Positions 16,635-24,555 of a stretch of 32,225 bases of DNA are shown piece after piece (the first letter of the stretch is position 1; the number at the start of each line of letters is the position of its first letter). Location of the stretch: positions 1-32,225 of the forward strand of contig MKVQ01000047.1 of the NCBI GenBank assembly GCA_001899635.1. Reading direction: 5' to 3'. The DNA is from Myxococcales bacterium 68-20. Lineage in GTDB: Bacteria; Myxococcota_A; Polyangia; Polyangiales; Polyangiaceae. The notes under the pieces are model-generated. The model searched no databases and had not been told where the DNA came from. It saw nothing but the letters and a program-made list of their open reading frames with translations. The position numbers and the translations under genes were made by a program.

Positions 16635-18016
16635 TGGACGCCGTGACTCGCGAGGATGGACGCCATGACGATCTTGGCGACGTGGACGAAGATGATGATG
16701 CCGAGCACGTCGACGAGGCTGGCGATGAACGGCGTCGAGCTCGTCGCCGGGTCGAGCCCGACACGCTTGAGCACGATCGGCAGCATCGCGCCGACCACAC
16801 AGCCGGTCACCACGATCCCGACGAGCGTGAGCCCGACGGTGAACGCGAAGTCGATGTGCTGCTCGGGGTACATGAGCACGCGAGCCATGCCGAAGAGGCC
16901 GAGACCGAGGCCGAGCACGAGGCCCATCGCCAGCTCGCGGACGAGGATCCGATACCAGTCCCGCATCTTGATCTCTCCGACGGCCATGCCGCGGATGATC
17001 AGGGTCGAGGACTGCGAGCCGGAGTTGCCGCCTGCGGAGATGAGGAGCGGGATGTAATAGGCCGCGCCCTTGATCGCGTCGAAGACGGGGTCGTAGTAGC
17101 GGAGCGCCGTCTGGGTGAAGAACTCACCGAAGAAGAGGATGAAGAGCCAGACGCCGCGCTTCTTGATGAACGAGAAGAAGCTCGTACGGAAATACGGCAC
17201 GTCGAGCGGCTCGACGCCGCCGAGCTTCTGGACGTCCTCCGTCTGCTCCTGCGTGAGGACGTCGACGATGTCATCGATCGTGATGACCCCGAGGATCGTG
17301 CCCTTCTCGTCGATGACGGGCATGACGTTGAGGTCGTACTTGGCCATCTTCCGCGCGACCTCTTCCTGGTCCTCGAGCGGGGGCACGCTGATCACGTTCG
17401 TGGTGAAAATCTCGCTGATGGGCTGGAGCGGTGACGCGAGCAGGAGATCGCGCAGCGATGCGATGCCCATGAGGCGCTTCTTCTCGTCGAGCGCATAGAC
17501 GTTGTAGACGTTCTCGTGGTGGTTCTCGGCGTGCGCCCGGACGGCGTCGACCGCGGAGCGCACGCTCACCTCCGGGTTCACCGAGACGTACGCCGTCGTC
17601 ATCAGGTGACCGGCGCTCGTGTCCGGCCACTTCTCGATCTGGCGGACGTTTTCGGCCGCCTCGGGGTCGACCTCCTCGAGCTTCTCGAAGATGGCGTCGC
17701 CGACCGACTCCGGCAGGAGGCTGAAGAGGTCCGCGCGATCGTCCGGCGCCATCTCGCTGGCGATGTGGGCGACGCTCTCGAGCGGCATCGCCTCGACGAT
17801 CTCGCCCTGCTCCTCCTCGTCGAGGCGCTCGAAGATGGGGGCGGCTTCCTCGGCCGGGAGCCGGGCGAGCAGCTCGGCCGCCTCATCGGCGTCGAGATCT
17901 CCAACGAGGTCGGCGAGATCCTCGGGATGGATCTCCCCGAGCAGCTCGCGAACCTGGTCCGGATCCTCCTTGAGGACCTGCTTCAGGTCGGGGCCGAGCA
18001 GGGAGGCGAGACGCAT
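16631..18016 (-). CDS. mgtE: Magnesium transporter MgtE
   Basis: 461 aa, the normal MgtE length. A superhelical N domain (about residues 1-130, with repeated 'L-x-x-L-P-x-E' and 'D-D-R-A-D-L-F') is followed by two CBS domains (about 137-260: A-G-H-L-M-T-T … I-T-I-D-D-I-V-D-V). These form the Mg-sensing gate. About five membrane helices (285-461) hold the conserved pore motif G-G-N-S-G-S-Q (usually G-G-N-A-G-x-Q) and a late Asp in S-L-V-D-V-L-G. It imports Mg2+ down its gradient. There is no room for a long riboswitch leader, because the divergent cupredoxin gene begins 40 bp away. It appears to head a three-gene transcript with the RCC1 and pirin genes. Confidence 0.92.
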   Translation of the reverse strand: MRLASLLGPDLKQVLKEDPDQVRELLGEIHPEDLADLVGDLDADEAAELLARLPAEEAAPIFERLDEEEQGEIVEAMPLESVAHIASEMAPDDRADLFSLLPESVGDAIFEKLEEVDPEAAENVRQIEKWPDTSAGHLMTTAYVSVNPEVSVRSAVDAVRAHAENHHENVYNVYALDEKKRLMGIASLRDLLLASPLQPISEIFTTNVISVPPLEDQEEVARKMAKYDLNVMPVIDEKGTILGVITIDDIVDVLTQEQTEDVQKLGGVEPLDVPYFRTSFFSFIKKRGVWLFILFFGEFFTQTALRYYDPVFDAIKGAAYYIPLLISAGGNSGSQSSTLIIRGMAVGEIKMRDWYRILVRELAMGLVLGLGLGLFGMARVLMYPEQHIDFAFTVGLTLVGIVVTGCVVGAMLPIVLKRVGLDPATSSTPFIASLVDVLGIIIFVHVAKIVMASILASHGVH

Positions 18017-18056
18017 GTGACGCGCTGCACACTAACCGATCGAATAGACTGGCGCG

Positions 18057-18584
18057 ATGAACATGAGCATGCGCCTCGCCTCGATTTCGTCGGGTCTCGT
18101 CCTCGCGGCCGCGGCCGCGTTTGCGTGCTCGGACGACAAGACCTCGACCCCAGCCGGCACGGACGACGGGGGCTCCAGCAGCAGCAGCAGCGGCAGCAGC
18201 GGCAGCAGTACCGACGGCGGCAGCAGCCGCGTCGACGCCGAGGCAGGACCTGCGACGTTGAACGGCTGCACCGGCTTCGCCGACCGGAGCGCCGAAGGAG
18301 CGAGCCGCGTCGTCGAGTGGAACACGACGCTCTTCCAGCGCGAAGAGCGGTGCATGCAGATCAAGAAGGGCCAGAAGGTCACCTTTGCCGCGGACGCGAA
18401 CGGAGCGACTCCGGGGGACTTCACGATGCATCCCCTCTCCGCTCGGGGCGGCGACAGCCCGAACCCCGTCGACACCGCGCTCGATCAGGCTACCGGGGAG
18501 GTCACCTTCGCGGCCGCCGGCGACTTCGGGTACGTCTGCGACATCCACCCCGCGATGATCGGCGCGATCAAGGTCATCGAGTAG
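18057..18584 (+). CDS. Amicyanin-like blue-copper lipoprotein
   Basis: A 175-aa protein. A lipoprotein signal ends A-F-A-C (Cys24), followed by a Ser/Gly spacer (about 38-57) and a cupredoxin domain (about 70-175). Copper ligands are all present: His125 in T-M-H-P-L, then Cys161, His164 and Met167 in Y-V-C-D-I-H-P-A-M. The C-x2-H-x2-M spacing is that of amicyanin. It should be an electron carrier tethered to the envelope; its redox partner is not encoded nearby. It is divergent from mgtE with only 40 bp between. ATG codons at 18063 and 18069 are alternative starts. Confidence 0.83.
   Translation: MNMSMRLASISSGLVLAAAAAFACSDDKTSTPAGTDDGGSSSSSSGSSGSSTDGGSSRVDAEAGPATLNGCTGFADRSAEGASRVVEWNTTLFQREERCMQIKKGQKVTFAADANGATPGDFTMHPLSARGGDSPNPVDTALDQATGEVTFAAAGDFGYVCDIHPAMIGAIKVIE
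18177..18209 (+). repeat. AGC-rich microsatellite (poly-Ser/Gly linker)
   Basis: A run of AGC triplets with a few GGC interruptions encodes the Ser/Gly spacer between the lipid anchor and the copper domain. It is trinucleotide-phased, so length changes would keep the frame. Confidence 0.6.
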
Positions 18585-18658
18585 AGCCTCCCACCGGAGG
18601 GGCGGGGTCGACCGCTCGCGGCTGGCCGAGGCCGACCGGAAGCTCGTCCGCCGTAGGC

Positions 18659-20599
18659 TCACTTGAGGCGCATGCAGCGCGCGCCGAACGACCCGCCCTT
18701 GTTGCGCGGCGTCATGATCTGCGCCTTGTGATGCGTGACGCTAGCGTAGCCGAGGCCATAGCCCTTGTAGTCGAAGCGGTCGTTCGACTTCACGACGGTC
18801 TCGAGGAGGTTGCCCTTGAGGTCGAACCATCCCTCGTCGCTCGGAGCGATCTTCACGACGTCGGCCGCGATCCGCCCCGGCGGCGCGATCCGACCCGAGT
18901 CGTCCGCATCGCTGCCTGCCTCGTACCAGACGGCGTAGCAGGCCTTGCTGCTGTCGTCCGCCATGTTGATGCCGTTCGTGCAGTTGCCCGCGGAGCCGAT
19001 TCGCCCGTTGACGACATGCTGCATGACCTCTTCGGTCACGAGCTGGCCACCGTCCCACGCGCAGAACGCCGCGAACATCGCGAACGTCGTGCAGTTGAGC
19101 GCGCGCTGGTCCATCTGGGCCTGCGTGAACGCCCTGCCTGTGACGTTCTCGGGCGGCTTCGCGCTGATCGCCTGGATCGTGGCGGTCGGCATCCAGTAGG
19201 TCCCGACCCCGTACGACTGCTTCTCGTTCGAGCAGTTGAGCGCGTGGCTCGCCGCGTATTCGGGGTTGTACTCCGGGAAGAAGTGGTATTCGCCGAACGT
19301 CTGCGCGAGGCCGGGGTAGATCGTGTAGGTCCCCGAGCTCACGCTCCAGCTCGTCTGGGTGCGGACCGACAGGTACACGTCCTGGCCCGGGTAGAGAAAG
19401 CCCGAGAGCGGCTGCGACTGCGCCGGCGTCGGGTTCGCGATCGTGTACATCACGCCCGGCTGGTTCCCGAGCCCCGTGTTCGAGGGCAGCACCGCCTCCC
19501 AGGCGAGGTGCCAGCGTGCCGGCCGGTTGGCGGCCATGTACCCCTTGATGTCGGGGACACCGCCCTGCGCAGCAGTGACCGTGTCGACGAACGCACGCAT
19601 GCGGCCGGCCGTGATCTCGTATTTGTCGAGGTAGACGGTCTTGCCATCCTGCTGCGGGTAGTTCGTGACAGCTAGTGAGCGACAGCAGTCGGCGTCGCCG
19701 TTCGGACCGCACGTCTGACCGCCGTTGGTGACCCGACAGCTCGGCCCCGTCAGGCACTTGTTCGTGCCGCTGCACGCATTCGACGTGCAATCGGCGTCGA
19801 CGAGGCAGGCCTTGTCCCAGTCGCACTTCGGCGCGAGGCTGCCGCCACAGTCGACGTCGGTCTCGTCGCCGTCCTTGCGGCCCGCCTTGCGCGGCTCGCA
19901 GACGTCATCGGTGCAGAAGCGGCTGTCGCAATCCTCGCCTTGCTTGCAGGCCTTGCCTTCCGCGCAGCGCGGAGCATCGAAGCCGCCGCAGTCGACGTCG
20001 GTCTCGTTGCCGTTCTTCACCCCGTCCGTGGTCGTGGCCGGCGTGCAGGTCCCGGTCGAGCCGCAGATGCGGTTCACGCAGTCGTCACCGACCTTGCACT
20101 TCAGCCCGTCGGCGCACCTCGGCGCGTCGGTCGGCGCGCCGCCGCCACAATCGACGTCCGTCTCCGTTCCGTTCTCGACGCCATCGGTTGCGCTCGCCGG
20201 CGCACAGACGCCCGAGGCGCAGACCTTGTCCGCGCAATCGGTCGCCTCGACGCACGCCTTGCCCGCCGCGCAGCGCGGACATGCCGCCCCTCCGCAATCG
20301 ACGTCCGTCTCTCCGCTGTTCTTCGCGCCGTCGACGCACGTTGCTGGAGCACAGCCGTTGTCGATGCAGCGAGCCCCTCCGCACTCGCTGTCGTCGGTGC
20401 ACTTTCGCCCGGGCACGCACGCATTCGACTCGCAACGACCACCGCCACACTCGTCGTCGGTCGTGCACTTGGCTCCGATCGGCACCGTCGACGTGGCCTC
20501 GGCCGGCGGGGCGTCGGCAGCATCCGTCGTGCAGGCTCCCGTGAGGGCGAGAAGCGAGAGCGAGGCCAATCCGAGAACGAGCGCGCGTAGCGGGAACAT
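18659..20599 (-). CDS. Cys-rich lipoprotein with sulfatase-modifying-factor-like domain
   Basis: 646 aa from ATG 20599, chosen because AGGGG lies six bases upstream; ATG 20617 is an alternative. The signal ends L-T-G-A-C (Cys23). Residues about 40-290 carry Cys-rich modules with four copies of E-T-D-V-D-C-G-G alternating with 'C-x-D-D-x-x-C' units. The rest resembles the formylglycine-generating-enzyme (SUMF1) family: Y-L-D-K-Y-E-I-T near the start, D-L-K-G-N-L-L-E later, and a final K-G-G-S-F-G-A-R-C-M-R. The catalytic Cys pair of true enzymes is not evident, so it is more likely a binding or structural protein at the cell surface. Confidence 0.75.
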   Translation of the reverse strand: MFPLRALVLGLASLSLLALTGACTTDAADAPPAEATSTVPIGAKCTTDDECGGGRCESNACVPGRKCTDDSECGGARCIDNGCAPATCVDGAKNSGETDVDCGGAACPRCAAGKACVEATDCADKVCASGVCAPASATDGVENGTETDVDCGGGAPTDAPRCADGLKCKVGDDCVNRICGSTGTCTPATTTDGVKNGNETDVDCGGFDAPRCAEGKACKQGEDCDSRFCTDDVCEPRKAGRKDGDETDVDCGGSLAPKCDWDKACLVDADCTSNACSGTNKCLTGPSCRVTNGGQTCGPNGDADCCRSLAVTNYPQQDGKTVYLDKYEITAGRMRAFVDTVTAAQGGVPDIKGYMAANRPARWHLAWEAVLPSNTGLGNQPGVMYTIANPTPAQSQPLSGFLYPGQDVYLSVRTQTSWSVSSGTYTIYPGLAQTFGEYHFFPEYNPEYAASHALNCSNEKQSYGVGTYWMPTATIQAISAKPPENVTGRAFTQAQMDQRALNCTTFAMFAAFCAWDGGQLVTEEVMQHVVNGRIGSAGNCTNGINMADDSSKACYAVWYEAGSDADDSGRIAPPGRIAADVVKIAPSDEGWFDLKGNLLETVVKSNDRFDYKGYGLGYASVTHHKAQIMTPRNKGGSFGARCMRLK

Positions 20600-20844
20600 C
20601 GAGCACCCCTGCTGCATTTTTCGTTCGCAGCCGTAACGGGGTTCTTCGTGGCCCCCGCGATGAGCGTACAAGCAGCATTTGGTGCCCGGCGAGCGATCCC
20701 GAGAGGCTGACCCCGGTGGTCGAACGATCCATCGAGCCAGGGCGGCGACCTTTGCGAAGGCGCGTCCTGGGCGTCACGCGCGCGCTCTCACCGCTCCCGC
20801 CATCGTCGAGCAACCGCGTCGCGAGCGATGGCATCGGACCCTCC

Positions 20845-21723
20845 GTGACCGCGTTTTTCCCTCCGCGCTTCTTTGGAAAGACCGGCCTGATGGTCGGACG
20901 CCTCGGCCTGGGATCGAGCTACGGGCTCCCGGGCCGAGAGGTCGAGCGTGCCTTCGATCACGGAGTGAACTTCTTCTTGTGGGGCTCGCGCCGTCGCCGG
21001 GACTTCGGCCTCGGCGTACGCAACCTCGCGCGCACGAACCGCGAGGACATCGTGGTCGCCGTCCAGACGTACACGCGGATGGCCTCGCTGATGGAATGGT
21101 CGGTCGACCGCGCGCTCCGCTCGCTGCGCACCGACTACGTCGATGTCCTCTGCCTCGCGTGGTGGAACGGGCCGACCCCGCGTCGCATCGTCGACGCCGC
21201 GCTCGAGCTCCGCGCGAAGGGCAAGGTGCGGAGCCTCATGGTGTCGTGCCATCACCGGCCGACGTTCGAGACCTTCATCGCCGACCCATCGTTCGACGCG
21301 CTGATGCTCCGCTACAACGCGGCTCATCCCGGCGCGGATCGCGAGGTCTTCCCGCTCCTCGGCGGGCCGAACCGCCCCGGCGTCGTCGGGTTCACGGCGA
21401 CGCGCTGGGGCACGCTCCTCGATCCGCGGCTCGTCCCGTCGACCGAGCCCGCGCCGCGCGCCTCGGACTGCTACCGGTTCGCGATGACGAACCCATACGT
21501 CGACGTGACGCTCACGGGACCCAAGAACGCCGCCGAGCTCGACGAGGCGCTCTGTGCCCTCGCGCGTGGCCCGATGGACCAGGCCGAGCTCGCCTGGATG
21601 CGCCGCGTCGGCGCGCACGTCCGCGACGCTACCGCCAAGCCGAAGCGGGTCGGCCTGCTGGATCTCGTCGACCGGGTGGCCACCTCCTCGCTCTGCAAGC
21701 CGAAGGAGCTCCCCGGCGGCTGA
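20845..21723 (+). CDS. Aldo/keto-reductase homologue lacking the catalytic tetrad
   Basis: 292 aa from GTG 20845; GTG 20716 is also in frame but adds residues without homology. The fold markers of the aldo/keto reductase TIM barrel are present: G-K-T-G-L-M-V-G-R-L-G-L-G, N-R-E-D-I-V-V, S-L-R-T-D-Y-V-D and G-K-V-R-S-L-M-V-S. All four catalytic positions differ: Leu45 for Asp, Arg50 for Tyr, Gln74 for Lys and Ala105 for His. In their place are distinctive N-F-F-L-W-G-S-R-R and A-W-W-N-G motifs. The rest reads intact, so this looks like a divergent subfamily rather than decay. It is convergent with the sulfatase-like gene, 9 bp apart. Confidence 0.75.
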   Translation: MTAFFPPRFFGKTGLMVGRLGLGSSYGLPGREVERAFDHGVNFFLWGSRRRRDFGLGVRNLARTNREDIVVAVQTYTRMASLMEWSVDRALRSLRTDYVDVLCLAWWNGPTPRRIVDAALELRAKGKVRSLMVSCHHRPTFETFIADPSFDALMLRYNAAHPGADREVFPLLGGPNRPGVVGFTATRWGTLLDPRLVPSTEPAPRASDCYRFAMTNPYVDVTLTGPKNAAELDEALCALARGPMDQAELAWMRRVGAHVRDATAKPKRVGLLDLVDRVATSSLCKPKELPGG

Positions 21724-21732
21724 GCGCGCGGC

Positions 21733-24555
21733 TCACTTCGCCGTCGCGTTCGAGCCGTGCGCGTAGCCCCACTCGCGAAGGAGCCGCGCCATCTCCTCGG
21801 CGCCTTCGTCGCTCGCCGCCCCGCCCTGCTCGCCGTCACCACCGCGACGCTCGCGCGCGACGAAGAGCCCGACGTCGCGCTGGGCGTCGATCATCGGCAG
21901 CGCGATCGACTGCGCCGCGAGGCGTGCCTCGTCCGTCGCCACGCCCTTCCTCAAGATGGGCGCGACGAGACCGAACGGACCGCCGAAGACGCCCTCCTCC
22001 GGCCACGGCTTGTCGTCGAGCCACAGCTCCCACGTCACCGGTGTGCTCGGCGGATCGATCACGATGTCGAACCCGACCGCCGCGGAGGGGCTCGTGTGGA
22101 GAGCAACCTCGATCTTGCCCTGCTCGGCCCGGAACGCGTCGCGGCCGAGCTCGACGGGAGTCACGTCGAAGGTCTTCGGCTTCGTCTTGCCGTCTCCGAT
22201 CACGATCGTGCCCGACGCCCGGCGTGAGGTCGGGCCGCCGGCGAAGCGAAGGCGGAGCATGGGTGGACTCTGCGCATCGGCCTGCGCGAGCGCCCCCTGG
22301 CGCTCGGACGAACCGGCGACCGGGACGTTCTTCAGCGCCGCCTCGAGGCGCGCCTTCATCTCCGCGACGACCTCGGGCTTGCTCGGGGCGAGATCCCGTC
22401 GCTCGCCCGGATCGTCGACGAGATCGAAGAGCTCGACCTCGGCCTCCCGCGTCTTGTCGCCCTGGGTGATGATGCGCGCTGCGCCCTCGCGGACGATGAG
22501 CCGCCAACGCCCGTACATGATCGCGCGCGAGCCTCGGCCCTCCGACACGACGACGCGCTCGTCGCTCTCGTCGCGATCCGCTTGCCCTTTCGCGAGCGGG
22601 AGAAGCGACTTGCCGCTCATCCGAGCATGATGCTCGACGCCGAGGAGATCGAGGACGGTCGGCGCGATGTCGATGCTCCGCACCCGCGCCTTCACCTCGG
22701 TGTTCGGCGCGATCGTGCCGGGCGCAACGATCAGGATCGGGACCTTCGTCGTCTCCTCGTAGTTGCTCGCCGCGTGGTGATAGCGGATGGGCATCTTGTC
22801 GAGCCCGCTCGTGCCCGCGTGCGCGGACGAGAGCGTCTCGCCGTGGTCCGCGGTGACGACGACGATCGTCCGATCGCGAAGGCCGGTCTCGTCGAGCTTG
22901 CGCATGAGAACGCCGATCGCCTCGTCGTCCTTCGCTGCCTCCGCCATGTAGAGGCGCGCGATCTCGTCCTTCGGTCCCGCCGGCGGCGGGGGCACCTTCT
23001 CGAGGTACTTCGCCGGCGGCTCGTACGGCTCGTGCGGCGAGTTGAAGTTCACGAAGGCGAAGAAGCGCGTGTCCTTGTTCTCCTCGATCCACTGCGCCGC
23101 GGACTTCGTGATCTCGAAGGTGTCGCGCGTGCGATAGCGGTGGTCGTCGACGCGCTCGAAGCCGAGGTCGACACCGACCGGCGCGTAGCCGACGATGAAG
23201 TAGTTGTTCACGAACGCGCGCGTCGTCATCCGCTGCCGTCGCAGCGCCAGCGAGACGAGCGGCGGGTCGGAGCCGTAGAAGCGTTCGGCCACGGACGGCG
23301 TCACGATCCAGTCCTTCGTGCCGATGCCGAGCTCACTCGAGCGCGCACCCGCGAGCATCGCGAGCGTCCCCGGCCGCGTCCACGTCCCGGCGGAGTACGC
23401 ACGCGTGAAGCGAGCGCCTCGCCTCGCGAGGTCGTCGATCTCCGGCGTGAGCCCGGGGACCCTCGGCAGGAGCGCCTCGAGCGGCGGATGCGGAGCTGCG
23501 TGCTTCGCGGCGTCGTCGGCGTCGTCGTGGAAGCTCGCGATGACGTCCGGCCGGAGCGCGTCGACGACGATCCAGAGGACGTTGTAAGGCAGCCGCGGGG
23601 TCGTCTTCGCGAGGATGGTGGGGTTGCCCCACAACGCCACGGGCGAGCTCGGGGTGGTGAGCGCGTCCTCCCGCACGACGCCGGCGTCAGGCGAGGGCTT
23701 GCCGTTGCCCGACCCTCCGTAGGACCTCCCCGACGTCACCGGCTCGCGCGAACGGTCCGCTTTGTGGGCGTCGGCCGGGGACTCGGTCACCTTCGTCGTC
23801 TCGGTCGAGAGGACGAGCTCGACGTCCTGACCTGCAAAGGCGGACAGGTCGCAGCTCGCGTCGGTCCACCGCCGCGCGGCGCTCGGCTGGAGCTCGTGGC
23901 GGTAGACCTCGTGACGCGCGCCCTTGCTGTCGAGCACCGCGACGGCGAACACCGTCGCCTCGTCGGTCGCGTTGACCGTCCCCTCGGCGAACGTGAGCTT
24001 CGCGCCGTGCGGGACGTTCACGCGAAACGCGATCGAGCCGGGCGGCGGCGAGACGAAGGCCTCGCGCTGGTCGAAGCTGCCCTCGTTCATGTTCCACACA
24101 CGCGCGTCGGGCACCCACGTACCGTCGTTCCCGATGGACGTCGCCCACTGCATCTCCGACGCGCTCGCCCGAAGCGCGATCGTCGTGACGAACCGCGCGG
24201 CGTCGCCGGTCACGGGAAAGAACGGCGGCTTCTGCTGGCGCCAGTGCGCCTTCATCACGGCACGTGCTCCGTCGGCCCGCGGCATCTCGAAGCGCGCGCC
24301 GTTCGCGATCTCGACGAGCCTGACCGAGACCTCGTAGCCGTCACCAGGCTTCACCGGCGCGTTCTCGACGGCGCCCGCCGTGCTCGAAGGGCTCGAGGAT
24401 CCCGCGCTCGCCGGGCGCGGCGGCGAAGCCGGGGGCTCGGCTCCGCCACCGACGCGCCACGCGACGACGCCCAGTGCCCCGGCGGCGACGAGAACGAGCA
24501 CGCGCGGCACGACCGCGAGCGCTCGCTTCGAGAGCAGCTCGCGTCCGATCGTCAT
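21733..24555 (-). CDS. Sulfatase-superfamily hydrolase with N-terminal beta domain
   Basis: 940 aa; the ATG at 24555 overlaps the stop of the upstream sulfatase-like gene as ATGA. One membrane helix (about 13-36), a Ser/Pro linker, a beta-sandwich-like domain (about 75-260), a linker, then the alkaline-phosphatase-superfamily domain. Metal motifs are V-V-D-A-L-R-P-D (Asp342) and T-A-D-H-G-E-T. The nucleophile position reads T-W-T-R-P-G-T, so Thr403 replaces the Cys/Ser of C-x-P-x-R, and the Arg is Thr. A further beta-rich domain of roughly 150 residues ends the protein. It should act in the periplasm on a sulfate or, more likely, phosphate ester; the substrate is unknown. Confidence 0.8.
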   Translation of the reverse strand: MTIGRELLSKRALAVVPRVLVLVAAGALGVVAWRVGGGAEPPASPPRPASAGSSSPSSTAGAVENAPVKPGDGYEVSVRLVEIANGARFEMPRADGARAVMKAHWRQQKPPFFPVTGDAARFVTTIALRASASEMQWATSIGNDGTWVPDARVWNMNEGSFDQREAFVSPPPGSIAFRVNVPHGAKLTFAEGTVNATDEATVFAVAVLDSKGARHEVYRHELQPSAARRWTDASCDLSAFAGQDVELVLSTETTKVTESPADAHKADRSREPVTSGRSYGGSGNGKPSPDAGVVREDALTTPSSPVALWGNPTILAKTTPRLPYNVLWIVVDALRPDVIASFHDDADDAAKHAAPHPPLEALLPRVPGLTPEIDDLARRGARFTRAYSAGTWTRPGTLAMLAGARSSELGIGTKDWIVTPSVAERFYGSDPPLVSLALRRQRMTTRAFVNNYFIVGYAPVGVDLGFERVDDHRYRTRDTFEITKSAAQWIEENKDTRFFAFVNFNSPHEPYEPPAKYLEKVPPPPAGPKDEIARLYMAEAAKDDEAIGVLMRKLDETGLRDRTIVVVTADHGETLSSAHAGTSGLDKMPIRYHHAASNYEETTKVPILIVAPGTIAPNTEVKARVRSIDIAPTVLDLLGVEHHARMSGKSLLPLAKGQADRDESDERVVVSEGRGSRAIMYGRWRLIVREGAARIITQGDKTREAEVELFDLVDDPGERRDLAPSKPEVVAEMKARLEAALKNVPVAGSSERQGALAQADAQSPPMLRLRFAGGPTSRRASGTIVIGDGKTKPKTFDVTPVELGRDAFRAEQGKIEVALHTSPSAAVGFDIVIDPPSTPVTWELWLDDKPWPEEGVFGGPFGLVAPILRKGVATDEARLAAQSIALPMIDAQRDVGLFVARERRGGDGEQGGAASDEGAEEMARLLREWGYAHGSNATAK

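Noticed and set aside
14796-16646. A 616-codon plus-strand frame opposite the pirin and RCC1 genes
   Set aside because: The opposite strand carries full metal ligands and propeller repeats; this frame is a compositional shadow.
19849-20315. Repeated GTCGACGTC-type blocks suggesting a CRISPR-like or iteron array
   Set aside because: The blocks encode the E-T-D-V-D-C-G-G modules of one protein; spacing and sequence follow the protein repeat. No CRISPR array was seen in the window.
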